From Dokdonella_A sp049583635 (GTDB lineage: Bacteria > Pseudomonadota > Gammaproteobacteria > Xanthomonadales > Rhodanobacteraceae): a stretch of DNA of 64,000 nucleotides. Location of the stretch: positions 55,687 through 119,686 of the forward strand of contig JBAUWF010000093.1 in the NCBI GenBank assembly GCA_049583635.1. Direction: 5' to 3'. Numbering within the stretch: position 1 is the stretch's first letter; each line of letters opens with the position of its first letter. This document shows, one piece after another, positions 1-9,295 of the stretch. Under the pieces are notes generated by a model. That model was not told where the DNA came from, searched no databases, and saw nothing but the letters and a program-made list of their open reading frames with translations. The translations under genes were made by a program, and so were the position numbers.

Positions 1-850
1 TCTTGCCGATCAGCCGGGTTTCGTTCGGATAACGTCGTGCGATATTGACCCACGGGTCCTCGCCGAGTTGCTTCAAGCCGAGCGACACGCGATTGCGCTC
101 GCGATCGAACTTGAGCACGCGCACGTCAAGCTCGTCCCCGACATTGACAACTTCTGACGGATGGCGCACGCGTTTCCAGGCCATGTCGGTGATGTGCAGC
201 AGGCCATCGATACCGCCGAGATCGACGAATGCGCCGTAATCGGTCAGGTTCTTGACCACGCCGCCGACCACCGCACCCTCGACCAGACGTTCGAGCAGCT
301 TCTCGCGCTCCTCGGAGAACTCGCTCTCGACCACGGCGCGCCGCGAAACCACCACGTTGTTGCGCTTGCGATCGAGCTTGATGATCTTGAACTCGAGTTC
401 CTTGCCTTCGAGGTAACTCGGATCGCGCACCGGTCGCACATCGACCAGCGATCCCGGAAGAAATGCGCGAACATCCTTGATGTCGACCGTGAATCCGCCC
501 TTGACCTTGCCGGAAATGCGGCCGGTCACGGTCGCGTCACCGGATTGCGACTCCTCAAGCTCATCCCAGACCATCGAACGCTTGGCCTTTTCACGCGACA
601 GCATGGTCTCGCCAAAGCCATTCTCGATCGCGTCAAGTGCGACTTTGACCTCGTCGCCGACTTCGATTTCAAGCTCACCCGCCTCATTGCGGAACTGCTC
701 GATTGGAATAATACCTTCGGACTTAAGGCCCGCGTTCACCACCACCACGTCGGATCGTATCTCGACCACGGTGCCGGAGACGATGGCGCCGGATTTCAGG
801 TTGGAGATTGCTTGGCTCTGTTCGAACAGCTCGGCAAAACTTTCAGTCAT
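1..850 (-). CDS. rpsA: 30S ribosomal protein S1 (3' part cut by window edge)
   Basis: Ribosomal protein S1 binds mRNA on the 30S subunit and helps initiation on structured messages. The start is the ATG at 850-848 (reads MTESFAELFEQ), and about 283 residues are present out of roughly 560 usual for the family; the frame is open to the window edge. Tandem S1/OB folds are visible, with the typical GGFTVDI..VRAFLPGS block in the second repeat (around residues 115-130) and DYGAFVDLGG in the third (around 200-210). It lies downstream of cmk on the same strand, the classic proteobacterial cmk-rpsA order, but a terminator-like hairpin sits between them, so rpsA probably also has its own promoter in 851-950. 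Confidence 0.97.
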   Translation of the reverse strand, partial: MTESFAELFEQSQAISNLKSGAIVSGTVVEIRSDVVVVNAGLKSEGIIPIEQFRNEAGELEIEVGDEVKVALDAIENGFGETMLSREKAKRSMVWDELEESQSGDATVTGRISGKVKGGFTVDIKDVRAFLPGSLVDVRPVRDPSYLEGKELEFKIIKLDRKRNNVVVSRRAVVESEFSEEREKLLERLVEGAVVGGVVKNLTDYGAFVDLGGIDGLLHITDMAWKRVRHPSEVVNVGDELDVRVLKFDRERNRVSLGLKQLGEDPWVNIARRYPNETRLIGK

Positions 851-952
851 ATGGGTTTCCGGGAAGAGTCAACGGACCGCAAGCGTGTCGTTCCCGCTCT
901 GGGAATCGAGGACGTTCGGTCCACCTGTCATGGGCGCACAATGCACCATTGC

Positions 953-972
953 AAAACCGGCGCAAGCGCCGG
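953..972 (-). terminator. Rho-independent terminator-like hairpin between cmk and rpsA
   Basis: Read on the minus strand, a perfect 7-bp stem (CCGGCGC, two-base loop, GCGCCGG) is followed by TTTT. It lies 34 nt after the cmk stop and about 100 nt before the rpsA start. The T run is short, so partial termination is likely. Confidence 0.55.
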
Positions 973-1006
973 ACCTTACCTTATTGCACGAATTGTCGAC
1001 GAGGCA

Positions 1007-1702
1007 TCAGCGTCGGTCCGATCGCACGAAAGCCAGCACCCGGGCGACGACTGTCGCGACGGGCATGCCGGTCGTATCCACGATCAGCGCTGCCGGATCG
1101 GGCCTCAGCGGCGCCACCGCCCGGGTGGCGTCGCGAGCATCCCGCGCCTCGATCTCGCGCAAAAGGGACGCGAGTGTAACGTTCAATCCCTTTTCCTTCA
1201 ACTGCTTATGGCGCCGGCGCGCACGCTCCCTGGCACTGGCCGTCAGGAACACTTTCCGCCCGGCATCGGCGAACACCACCGTACCCATGTCGCGACCATC
1301 CGCGACCAGCCCGGGCTTCCTGCGAAACGAGCGCTGCTTGTCGAACAGAGCGGCGCGCACCGGCGCGATCGCGGCGATTGCCGACGCCGCCGCAGCGCAG
1401 GTCTCGGTGCGTATTTCGTCGGTCGCGTCGTGCCCGTTGATCATGACCCGTGCATCACCGCCGTCATCAGGATCGCGAAATGCAATGCGCGTGGTTTCCA
1501 CGCAGCGCGTGACCGCCTCGGCGTCGGACAGATCCAACCCGGCCATTCCCGCGGCGCAGGCGACCGCCCGGTACAGCGCCCCCGAATCGAGCAGATGCCA
1601 GCCGAGCGCGTCGGCCACCTTGCGGCTGATGGTGCCCTTGCCCGATCCGGACGGACCATCGATGGCGAGCACCGGGATGTCTTGTACGGACGGTTTGGAC
1701 AC
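1007..1702 (-). CDS. cmk: Cytidylate kinase
   Basis: Phosphorylates CMP and dCMP with ATP in the cytoplasm. The P-loop GPSGSGKG lies at residues 16-23, followed by DSGALYR (about 41-47, nucleotide site) and the DGRDMGTVVF segment near 137. The chosen start is GTG at 1702, preceded by AAGGAACGAG at good spacing; this gives 231 aa, close to the 227 of E. coli. The upstream ATG at 1780 would add 26 unconserved residues. It sits between aroA and rpsA on the same strand. Confidence 0.95.
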   Translation of the reverse strand: MSKPSVQDIPVLAIDGPSGSGKGTISRKVADALGWHLLDSGALYRAVACAAGMAGLDLSDAEAVTRCVETTRIAFRDPDDGGDARVMINGHDATDEIRTETCAAAASAIAAIAPVRAALFDKQRSFRRKPGLVADGRDMGTVVFADAGRKVFLTASARERARRRHKQLKEKGLNVTLASLLREIEARDARDATRAVAPLRPDPAALIVDTTGMPVATVVARVLAFVRSDRR

Positions 1703-1831
1703 GGGACTCGTTCCTTTAGATGGATTGTCCAATTGTAGCTGTCGCGAGGCAGTTGTTCGGCTCCAAGATCGAACGCGCATGCCGCCGAGGCAAGCGCAGC
1801 GAGCAACAGACCACCGGCACCTGAAATTCGA

Positions 1832-3148
1832 TCATTCGCGACAAACGACAAGATCGAATCCACTTGCATTGGCGAGATCGACAAATCCCGGGAACGATGT
1901 CGCGACGTTGGCGCAGTCATTCACGCGAAGCGGCGCTTGAGCGATCAGTCCGGCAACCGCAAAACTCATCGTGCAGCGATGGTCGCCCGCGCTGTCCACG
2001 GTGCCACCGGTCAGCGCGCCGCCTTCAATGATCGCGCCATCGGCTGTTTCGATCGCCTCAACGCCAAGACTGCGCAAACCGTCACACATGACTGCAATGC
2101 GGTCCGATTCCTTGACGCGCAGTTCACCAGCGCCGCGAACCAGCGTGCGTCCGTGCGCCGCGGCAGCTGCGATGAACAGGATTGGAAATTCGTCGATCAG
2201 ATCTGCCGTGCGGTCTTCCGCGACCTCGATACCGCTCAGTTGCGTGTGCCGGACCCTGAGGTCGGCGATCGGTTCACCGGACTGCTCGCGCCGGTTTTCG
2301 ATGTCGATATCCGCTCCCATGCAGGCGAGCACGTCGAGTAAACCGGTACGTCGCGGGTTCATGCCGACCGCGCGCAGCAGCAAATCCGAGCCCGGCGTCA
2401 CGCTGGCGGCGACGAGGAAAAACGCAGCCGACGAAAAATCGCCCGGTACTGCGAGCCGCGTCGCGCACAGCCGATGCCGACCGAGCAGTCGCGCGTGGCC
2501 GGCTGCGTACGTGATCGGCCAGCCGAATGCGGCGAGCATGCGCTCGGTGTGATCGCGCGTGGGATGCGCTTCGCTGATGCAGGTTTCCCCGTTGGCGTAC
2601 ATGCCGGCCAGCAACAAGGCGGACTTGACCTGCGCGCTTGCGACTGGCGCCACGTAGTCGATGCCGACCAGCGTTTGCCCGCCGCGAATGCGAAGCGGCG
2701 GAAGATCGGTCGGCGAAGCGACGATGTCCGCGCCCATCGCGCGCAACGGTTCGACCACGCGCCGCATCGGGCGTCGCGACAATGACGCATCGCCGACCAG
2801 GGTCGAGTCGAACATCTGCCCTGCGAGCAGTCCAGCCAGCAAGCGCATGCCGGTGCCGGAGTTGCCGCAGTCGAGCGGATGGTCGGGCATTGCCAGACCG
2901 CGCAGCCCGACACCGTTGATAATCCGGCACGATGCGCCCGGCGCGTCAATATCGACGCCCATGGCCGCGAGGATCGCGGCGGTTGCACAGGTGTCGTCAC
3001 CCTCGAGAAATCCGTCGATCCGGGTCGTTCCCTCGGCCAGTGCGCCCAACATGAGCGCCCGATGCGAGATCGACTTGTCACCCGGCACGAGGATTTCTCC
3101 GTGCAGCGGACCTGCCGGCCGACTGACCCAGTCTTCGCACGAGCTCAT
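1832..3148 (-). CDS. aroA: 3-phosphoshikimate 1-carboxyvinyltransferase (EPSP synthase)
   Basis: Joins shikimate 3-phosphate and phosphoenolpyruvate in the shikimate pathway. The protein starts MSSCEDWVSRPAG and shows the substrate-binding VPGDKSISHRALM near residue 25 and the GNSGTGMRLLAG signature near 95; the C-terminal half keeps VKESDRIAVM. At 438 aa it matches the usual size. The ATG at 3148 overlaps the hisC stop by four bases (ATGA), so translation is coupled; longer in-frame starts would lie deep inside hisC. Class I type sequence, cytoplasmic. Confidence 0.96.
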   Translation of the reverse strand: MSSCEDWVSRPAGPLHGEILVPGDKSISHRALMLGALAEGTTRIDGFLEGDDTCATAAILAAMGVDIDAPGASCRIINGVGLRGLAMPDHPLDCGNSGTGMRLLAGLLAGQMFDSTLVGDASLSRRPMRRVVEPLRAMGADIVASPTDLPPLRIRGGQTLVGIDYVAPVASAQVKSALLLAGMYANGETCISEAHPTRDHTERMLAAFGWPITYAAGHARLLGRHRLCATRLAVPGDFSSAAFFLVAASVTPGSDLLLRAVGMNPRRTGLLDVLACMGADIDIENRREQSGEPIADLRVRHTQLSGIEVAEDRTADLIDEFPILFIAAAAAHGRTLVRGAGELRVKESDRIAVMCDGLRSLGVEAIETADGAIIEGGALTGGTVDSAGDHRCTMSFAVAGLIAQAPLRVNDCANVATSFPGFVDLANASGFDLVVCRE

Positions 3149-4251
3149 GGCAAAGCGTCCAGCAGACGCCGGTTTTCGGCGCGACTGCCGATACTGACAC
3201 GCAAGCTCTGCGTTAGACCGTAACCGCCGACCGGACGTACGACGACGCCGCCTTCGAGCAAATGTCGTTCGACGCCGGTCGCGCCGGAACCGATGTCGAG
3301 CAGCACGAAGTTGGTTTGCGACGGCAATATCGCGAACCCGCGTGTCGAAAGCTGATTGCACAACCAGCGGCGTTCACTGGTGTTGAACGCTCGTACCTTT
3401 TCGATATGGCTCGCGTCAGCAAGGGAAGCCTCGGCGGCGGCCAGTGCCACGCAATTGACGTTGAACGATTGGCGCAGTCGTTCTAGCACGCCAACGACGC
3501 TCGGATGTGCGACCACATAGCCGATACGCAAACCAGCCAACCCGTAAGCTTTGGAAAACGTGCGCGTCACGACCAGATTGGGGTAGCGATCGAGCAGACG
3601 CAATGCGGAAGTCGGTCCCGACCCATCGACATATTCGTGATAGGCCTCGTCGACGACGATCAGCGCGGTCGGCGGCACACGTTCGATCAGCCTGTCCAGC
3701 GCATCGTCGCCAAACCATGTACCAGTCGGGTTGTTCGGATTGGCCAGGTAGATCAAGCGCGTGTCATCGCGTACCGCAGTGGCGATGGCAACCGGATCGT
3801 GACCGAACGGCGCGGTTGCGTGAGTGCTCGGCAATGCCGGCACCACGATCGCCGGTGCCCCGACCGCGGCGGCAGCAATCGCAAACACCACAAAGGCATG
3901 CTGCGAAAACACGACCGAATGCGATGGATCGGCGAAGCACTGTGCCAGCAGCATCAGCAATTCGTGTGAGCCGTTGCCGAGCGCGATGTGGTCGGTGGTG
4001 ACACCGAGATGTCGTGCGAGGGCCGCCTTCAGTGCCGCACCGCGCGGATCCGGATAGCGAAAACCAGTGGTCAACGCCGCACGCATCGCGGCGCGCGCCG
4101 CCGGGCTTGGACCGAGTGGATTTTCATTGGCGCCCAATTCGGCAATCACGCGGCCGAAACGGACGCGCAGCGCCGCGAGGTCATGACCCGAATCGTAGGC
4201 GCCGAGCGCGGCGATGGCCGGATTGGCGAGGCGACCGGCGTCGAAGGTCAC
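3145..4251 (-). CDS. hisC: Histidinol-phosphate / aromatic aminotransferase
   Basis: PLP-dependent fold-type I aminotransferase, 368 aa, starting at GTG 4251. Visible signatures: ELGANENPLGPSP near the N-terminus, GNGSHELL for cofactor phosphate, ANPNNPTG, VVDEAYHEYVDG, and the Schiff-base lysine in TRTFSKAYGLAG. The family converts imidazole acetol phosphate to histidinol phosphate, and many members also accept aromatic keto acids. Its place between the serine genes and aroA, away from any his operon, suggests the aromatic role (phenylalanine/tyrosine synthesis) matters here. pheA, often found beside serC and hisC in relatives, is not present. Confidence 0.9.
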   Translation of the reverse strand: MTFDAGRLANPAIAALGAYDSGHDLAALRVRFGRVIAELGANENPLGPSPAARAAMRAALTTGFRYPDPRGAALKAALARHLGVTTDHIALGNGSHELLMLLAQCFADPSHSVVFSQHAFVVFAIAAAAVGAPAIVVPALPSTHATAPFGHDPVAIATAVRDDTRLIYLANPNNPTGTWFGDDALDRLIERVPPTALIVVDEAYHEYVDGSGPTSALRLLDRYPNLVVTRTFSKAYGLAGLRIGYVVAHPSVVGVLERLRQSFNVNCVALAAAEASLADASHIEKVRAFNTSERRWLCNQLSTRGFAILPSQTNFVLLDIGSGATGVERHLLEGGVVVRPVGGYGLTQSLRVSIGSRAENRRLLDALP

Positions 4252-4430
4252 GACACGATGACCGGATGCGATACCGGCACCTTCACTTCCGCGTGCCTGT
4301 CGAATTCCGCGAGTGCGCTTGTCATGGGGATGTAACCGGCGTCTGGCTTCGACCGCATCATCGATGCGTGTGCACGCCTCGGCAAGCCCAGGCGCGTTCA
4401 GCCGACCGTGGCGCTTTCGGTTTCATCGCC

Positions 4431-5597
4431 TCAACCTCCTAGCACGCGTACCGAGAGAATGCCGTCGATCGCCGAAATCGTGTCGACAAGCGTCGCGGGT
4501 ACGCTCGAATCGACGTCGATCAGACTGTAAGCCAATTCACCGCGCGACGCATTGTGCATTTGCGCGATATTGAGTCCGGCTTCACCGAGAGTGTGTGAAA
4601 GGCGGCCGATCATGTTGGGCTGATTCCTGTTCGCTACGCAGATGCGGGCCACTCCGGCGCGGCCCATGCGGGTGGCCGGAAAATTGACCGCGTTGCGCAC
4701 GTTGCCGTTTTCGAGAAAATCGCGCAACGCATCGACCACCATGGATGCGCAGTTCTCCTCGGCCTCGCCGGTCGAGGCGCCGAGGTGGGGGAGACTGATT
4801 ACCCGCGGATCACCGAGCAGTCTGGAATCCGGGAAATCCGTGACGTATCGAGCGATGCGGCGCTGATCGAGACCCTGAAGCAAAGCATGCGTATCGACAA
4901 TGCCGGCGCGTGAAAAATTGAGCAGGGTCACGCCGGGCCGAACCCGTTCGAGTGCTTCAGATCCGAACAATCCGCGCGTGGCCGAATTCAGCGGAACGTG
5001 AAAAGTAACGTAGTCGCTGGCACCAAACAGTCCTTCAAGAGAGTTGGCCTTGGCGACATCGGACGACAATTGCCAGGCGCCGTCGATCGTCATGTGCGGA
5101 TCGAGCCCGATCGTCTGCATTCCGAGCGCGCTGGCCGCGTTGGCTACCTTGACGCCGATCGCGCCGAGCCCGATCACGCCGAGCGTCTTGCCGGAAAGTT
5201 CACGGCCGACGAAACGCTTCTTGGCACGCTCGACCTCGTCGTTCATCGCATCGCTGCCGGCAAGGCTGTCGATAAAGCGCAGCGCGTCCGGGATATTGCG
5301 TGCGGCGAGCAGGAGTCCCGCGACGACCAACTCCTTGACTGCATTGGCGTTGCCGCCCGGCGCGTTGAATACCGGCAAACCGCGTTCGGACAGCGCATCG
5401 ACCGGAATATTGTTGACGCCGGCGCCGGCGCGTGCAACTGCCTTCACCGATGCCGGAATCGGTCGATCGTGCAGATTGGCGGAACGCAGCAGGATCGCGT
5501 CCGGTTCGGCGACGTCGTCGGCGACGCGATAGTCGGCGCCGGGCAACCGCTCGAGGCCGCTGCGCGCAATGCTGTTGAGGGTCTGGATGACAAGCAT
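4431..5597 (-). CDS. serA: D-3-phosphoglycerate dehydrogenase, ACT-domain type
   Basis: Oxidises 3-phosphoglycerate with NAD+, the first step of serine synthesis, and feeds SerC encoded just upstream. The start ATG is at 5597 (MLVIQTLNS), giving 388 aa. The Rossmann motif GKTLGVIGLGAIG is near residue 145, with NFSRAGIVD and LPHLGASTGEAEEN contributing catalytic and nucleotide residues. A C-terminal ACT domain (from about residue 315, RNQPNMIGRLSHTLGEAG) is the usual serine-feedback module. The upstream extension to 5783 would run back into serC and is rejected. Confidence 0.92.
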   Translation of the reverse strand: MLVIQTLNSIARSGLERLPGADYRVADDVAEPDAILLRSANLHDRPIPASVKAVARAGAGVNNIPVDALSERGLPVFNAPGGNANAVKELVVAGLLLAARNIPDALRFIDSLAGSDAMNDEVERAKKRFVGRELSGKTLGVIGLGAIGVKVANAASALGMQTIGLDPHMTIDGAWQLSSDVAKANSLEGLFGASDYVTFHVPLNSATRGLFGSEALERVRPGVTLLNFSRAGIVDTHALLQGLDQRRIARYVTDFPDSRLLGDPRVISLPHLGASTGEAEENCASMVVDALRDFLENGNVRNAVNFPATRMGRAGVARICVANRNQPNMIGRLSHTLGEAGLNIAQMHNASRGELAYSLIDVDSSVPATLVDTISAIDGILSVRVLGG

Positions 5598-5697
5598 GGC
5601 AATGATCCGAAATCGAGAGAACGGAAATACGCGGATATCCGCGCGATGGCAAAGACAGCGTTCAGGCGCTGTCGCGTTTTCGTACCGGCCGGAAGGG

Positions 5698-6780
5698 TCA
5701 GCCGTGGCACCGCTCGAAGTCGCGCATGAACGCGACCAGTGCCTCGACGCCGGCAAGCGGCATCGCGTTGTAGATCGAGGCACGCATACCGCCGACTGCG
5801 CGATGGCCCTTCAGTCCGAGCAGGCCGGCTACGGCGGCTTGTTCGAGGAATACGGCATCGATCGCCGGATCGGCGAGCGTGAACGGAACGTTCATGCGCG
5901 AACGCGCGGTGGATTCCACCGGATTTTCGTAGAAACCCGACGCATCGATCACGTCGTAGAGCAGCTGAGCCTTGTTCCGGTTGCGCTCTTCCATCGTACC
6001 GAGACCACCCTCGCGCTTGAGCCACTTGAACGTCAACCCGGCCAGATACCATGCAAACGTATTCGGCGTGTTGAGCATCGAATGCCGCCGCGCATGCTCG
6101 GCATAATTGAAGATTCGCGCGATGTCCCCTGGACAACGCTCGAGCAGATCGTCGCGCACGATCACAACGACCAGTCCCGACGGTCCGATGTTTTTTTGCG
6201 CGCCGGCATAGATCAGACCGAAGCGCGCCACGTCGATTGGTCGCGACAAGATGTCGGAGGACATGTCGGCGATCAACGGCGTCGTACCGACCTCGGGAAT
6301 GTTATGGAATTCGACGCCGTGAATGGTTTCGTTGGGCGTGTAGTGGACATAGGCCGCTTGTGCGTCGAGGTCCCAATCCGAAGCCGCAGGAATTGCGCGA
6401 TAGTGGCGTGAAGAACTGCTCGCCGCGACGCGCGCGCCGACGTAAGGTCTGGCCTCCGCCAGCGCTTTTTCACCCCAGTAACCGGTCAACAGGTAATCCG
6501 CGACCTGATCCGGGCGCGCAAGGTTCATCGGTATCTGCGCGAAATGCTGAGTCGCGCCACCCTGCAGAAACAGCACGCGATAGTTCGCCGGGATATCCAG
6601 CAGGTCGCGCAGGTCGCGTTCGGATTCCTCGGCCAGCGCAATGAATTCCTTGCTGCGGTGGCTGATTTCCATCACCGATGCATGCGCGCCATCGTATTGG
6701 AGCAGTTCGGCCTGAGCCTGACACAACACCGCTTGCGGCAGCATTGCCGGGCCGGCGCTGAAATTGAATGTTCGATCCAC
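5698..6780 (-). CDS. serC: Phosphoserine aminotransferase
   Basis: PLP enzyme making phosphoserine from 3-phosphohydroxypyruvate; the same fold also serves pyridoxine synthesis. It reads VDRTFNFSAGPAMLPQAVL, with SVMEISHRSKEF, LFLQGGATQHFA and the cofactor lysine in YAGAQKNIGPSG (around residue 200). GTG at 6780 is preferred because ACAGGAG precedes it at seven bases and the length (360 aa) fits the family; an ATG at 6795 is five codons upstream. The serA-like gene follows after 100 nt, so the two are probably co-transcribed. Confidence 0.95.
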   Translation of the reverse strand: MDRTFNFSAGPAMLPQAVLCQAQAELLQYDGAHASVMEISHRSKEFIALAEESERDLRDLLDIPANYRVLFLQGGATQHFAQIPMNLARPDQVADYLLTGYWGEKALAEARPYVGARVAASSSSRHYRAIPAASDWDLDAQAAYVHYTPNETIHGVEFHNIPEVGTTPLIADMSSDILSRPIDVARFGLIYAGAQKNIGPSGLVVVIVRDDLLERCPGDIARIFNYAEHARRHSMLNTPNTFAWYLAGLTFKWLKREGGLGTMEERNRNKAQLLYDVIDASGFYENPVESTARSRMNVPFTLADPAIDAVFLEQAAVAGLLGLKGHRAVGGMRASIYNAMPLAGVEALVAFMRDFERCHG

Positions 6781-6878
6781 ATCGACTCCTGTCATTGGCT
6801 CGCCGCGTCGGCCGACACATGCGCCCGGCGCAGCAGAAAACCATTGGAAATTCAAACATTGCGACGCGCGAAGCCGCC

Positions 6879-7700
6879 CTAAATTTCGCGCAGCAGCAAT
6901 GCCGCCAGACCGAGGCCGATCAATGCCGCGATACCGATCAACCACCAGATGCCATAGCGCGATGCGCTGGCCGGCGCGGGCGTCGTATCGAGATCGATCG
7001 CGCGCATGGTCTGGGTAATGGAAGGGCGCGGTGCCGGCGTGTCCATCTGACCGCGCAGCGGCATGCCGGGAGCTTCCAGCAGAAAGCGATGCTGGTCAAA
7101 TACGAGCTGGTCGCCCGAGTGCAATACTGCATCCCGCACCAGCACGCCATTGACCCATGTTCCGGTCGTCGAATCAAGATTGCGAAGATGCACGGAATCG
7201 GAGTGAGTTTCCACGGCCGCGTGGCGCAACGCCACGGATGGTTCGTCGATACGCAGACCACATTCGCCGCTGCGCCCGATCACCAGTCGCTGATCGATGG
7301 TCACGGTCTTGCCGAAATGCGCGCCGGACATTCCGCGCAATACCGTGCGTGACGGGACCGGGTCCTGATCCAACGATCCGTCATCAACCGGTGGTAGCGA
7401 GCGTTCGATCGAATCGTCGCGATCGGGTTTGAGCAGCACGGCGATCGCGCCAAAATTCAGCAGATCGCCGAGACGCAGCAAGGCCTTCTCCCGCACTGGC
7501 CTTGCATTCACGTGGGTGCGCGCCGTCGAATCGAGGATGTCCACTACCACACCGCGCGCATCAACACTGATCGACGCGTGTCTCGCTGCGATATTGGGAC
7601 CCGCGAGGACGATATCGTTGTCCTCGGCACTGCCGATGCTCACCGTCCCCTCGTCGACCAGGACGTCGGCATGCTCGCCGTTGGGAAAACACAGTCGCAT
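6879..7700 (-). CDS. Double FHA-domain protein with C-terminal membrane anchor
   Basis: 273 aa with two forkhead-associated domains, phosphothreonine-binding modules: the first about residues 20-75 (GSAEDNDIVL..ARHASI), the second about 130-200 (LVIGRSGECGLRIDEPSVALRHA, TTGTWVNG). A proline-rich linker leads to one transmembrane helix near the C-terminus (about 247-270, YGIWWLIGIAALIGLG). The FHA domains would face the cytoplasm if the tail anchors the protein. No kinase is encoded beside it, so the partner is unknown. Gene runs toward serC with a 98-nt gap. Confidence 0.8.
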   Translation of the reverse strand: MRLCFPNGEHADVLVDEGTVSIGSAEDNDIVLAGPNIAARHASISVDARGVVVDILDSTARTHVNARPVREKALLRLGDLLNFGAIAVLLKPDRDDSIERSLPPVDDGSLDQDPVPSRTVLRGMSGAHFGKTVTIDQRLVIGRSGECGLRIDEPSVALRHAAVETHSDSVHLRNLDSTTGTWVNGVLVRDAVLHSGDQLVFDQHRFLLEAPGMPLRGQMDTPAPRPSITQTMRAIDLDTTPAPASASRYGIWWLIGIAALIGLGLAALLLREI

Positions 7701-7834
7701 CAGGCAATAATCGGAAGCAGCGCATCAGGCCCCAGTATAGAGCAGCCGGCGCTGCCGGTGCGCCCCGGGCCTTCGGCTCAAGTATTGCGGTCCGTCCATG
7801 AATCACGTCGCCGCAACCGGATATGCTCGCGAGT

Positions 7835-8110
7835 ATGCCTACCATCGACATACGCCGAACCCATCAACGTGCCTTGGACGACGCCAGGATCGCGATCGAA
7901 CAGGTCATGCAGTCGATCGCGATAAAATTCGGCACCCGTCATCGATGGGAGGGCGACCGCGTGGAGTTTTCACGTGGCGGCGTGCAGGGCCATATTGAGG
8001 TCGGGTTGCATTCGGTGCATGTGCACGCCAGGTTGGGACTCTTGCTCGCCGGCATGAAACCGATGATCGAGCGCGAAATCCAGGCCTACTTCGACCGCGC
8101 ATTTGATTGA
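7835..8110 (+). CDS. Polyhydroxyalkanoic acid system family protein (PHA_gran_rgn)
   Basis: 91 aa starting MPTIDIRRTHQRALDDAR. The IRR.H..L N-terminus, the W.GD.VEFSRGGVQG core and the HVHARLGLLLAGMKPMIEREI C-terminal half match the small family often linked to polyhydroxyalkanoate systems. Biochemical role is not established; no phaC or phasin gene is in this window. It is followed by an acyl-CoA-binding protein gene, which hints at lipid metabolism. An in-frame ATG at 7823 adds four residues. Confidence 0.72.
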   Translation: MPTIDIRRTHQRALDDARIAIEQVMQSIAIKFGTRHRWEGDRVEFSRGGVQGHIEVGLHSVHVHARLGLLLAGMKPMIEREIQAYFDRAFD

Positions 8111-8189
8111 CGGTAGCGGCCCGTTGAAAAACCCTTCCTGCACCCTGTTAGAGTCGAGGACTACGCGAAAGATCGCATCAGGTGATTCC

Positions 8190-8447
8190 ATGTCCGAGAT
8201 CGAAGCCCGTTTCAGGCAAGCCGCCGATGACGTCAAGCGGCTGGCGGAACGCCCCGGACACGATACGCTGCTGAAATTGTACGCACTCTACAAACAGGGT
8301 ACACGGGGCGATGTGTGCGGCCCGCAGCCGGGATTCTTTGACTTCATCGGAACTGCGAAGCACGAAGCCTGGGCTCAACTCAAAGGCCTGGCGCAAGACG
8401 AAGCCATGCGCAAGTACATCGAACTTGCGGAGAAACTGCGCGGCTGA
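8190..8447 (+). CDS. Acyl-CoA-binding protein
   Basis: 85-aa cytosolic four-helix protein that binds long-chain acyl-CoA esters. It keeps the family landmarks: F..A...V..L near the start, LLKLYALYKQGTRGD at about 30-45, and the FDFIGTAKHEAWAQLKGL helix with the KHEAW ligand-contact residues. ATG 8190 is chosen because upstream sequence is not conserved. This family is common in eukaryotes and patchy in bacteria. The gene is convergent with zipA. Confidence 0.88.
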   Translation: MSEIEARFRQAADDVKRLAERPGHDTLLKLYALYKQGTRGDVCGPQPGFFDFIGTAKHEAWAQLKGLAQDEAMRKYIELAEKLRG

Positions 8448-8549
8448 TCCGTCCGCAATTCGCTGACGCTACGCAATGTACTTCGGTTAACAGTACACAA
8501 GCTGGGCCTCGTTGCGTTGCGGCGCGGGGTGGTCGAGCGCGCATGCGCA

Positions 8550-9284
8550 TTACCGGCCGGGATGAATTTCGCCACCCTCGTGCTTGCGATCCCACGCGCG
8601 CAGCTCGTCACGGACATGTGCGATGCGCTGGCGACCGAGCGTATTGCGCCCCTCGTCGAGCACGACGGCGTCGAGCAGTTCGGCCAGCCGCTGGGCGGTC
8701 GGCAGCATTGTGTCCCACGCGTCGAGCGCCGGCAGCGGTCCAGGCAATGTCATGAACAGGCTGACGCCGGGCGTTCGGATCTCCGCGAGTCTGGCCATGT
8801 CGAAACTACCGGGCTTGACCATGTTGGCCATGCTGAATACCGGGCCCTGCTCCGGTTTGCCCGAGGCCGGGCGATGGAAGATGCCCCGGTCACCGAATGC
8901 GAGTCCGGCCTTTTCGGCGGCGACGACCAGATCCGGTCCGGTGAACAGCGCAGTGCCGCGTGCCGCCACAAACAGCGTGACGATGCGGTCGATCTGCTGG
9001 TCCGGGCGGATACCGATGACGGCCCGGCGCGGACGGTCAGCGCGGTTGGCTTGCTCGCCGGTTTCCTGCTCGTCCGACAAATCGAATTCCTTCTGAGTCG
9101 GCTCTGCGTCCGCATCACCAAGTGTCGGCTCGATGCGTTGACCGAGCACACGCTTGAACAGATGACGCCTGCCCTGCCCCGGCTTTCCGGAACGGCCGAA
9201 AAAATAGATGAGCGCGAGCACGATCAGACCAATCACGGCGATGATCACGCGTAACCCGGTGCCGCTGAGTGCCTGCTGTTCCAT
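8550..9284 (-). CDS. zipA: Cell division protein ZipA
   Basis: Inner-membrane protein that binds the FtsZ C-terminal tail and tethers the Z ring. The N-terminal helix (GLRVIIAVIGLIVLALIYFFG, residues about 10-30) is the signature anchor, followed by a charged linker and a C-terminal ZipA domain (from about 105: RIVTLFVAARGTALFTG, FHRPASGKPEQGPVFSMANMVKPGSF). ATG 9284 has GGAG at six bases. 244 aa. It follows smc by 11 nt. The ligase gene ligA that usually comes next in relatives is absent. Confidence 0.92.
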   Translation of the reverse strand: MEQQALSGTGLRVIIAVIGLIVLALIYFFGRSGKPGQGRRHLFKRVLGQRIEPTLGDADAEPTQKEFDLSDEQETGEQANRADRPRRAVIGIRPDQQIDRIVTLFVAARGTALFTGPDLVVAAEKAGLAFGDRGIFHRPASGKPEQGPVFSMANMVKPGSFDMARLAEIRTPGVSLFMTLPGPLPALDAWDTMLPTAQRLAELLDAVVLDEGRNTLGRQRIAHVRDELRAWDRKHEGGEIHPGR

Positions 9285-9295
9285 GACGATCTCCG

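Noticed and set aside
4252..4430. Short frames between hisC and serA, looked at as a pheA remnant
   Set aside because: The frames (MKPKAPRSAERAW, MTSALAEFDRH) stop after about 25 codons and show no chorismate-mutase features.
8466..8490. Inverted repeat TGTACT/AGTACA between acyl-CoA-binding protein and zipA
   Set aside because: Six base pairs with a nine-base loop and no T run on either side; too weak to call a terminator.
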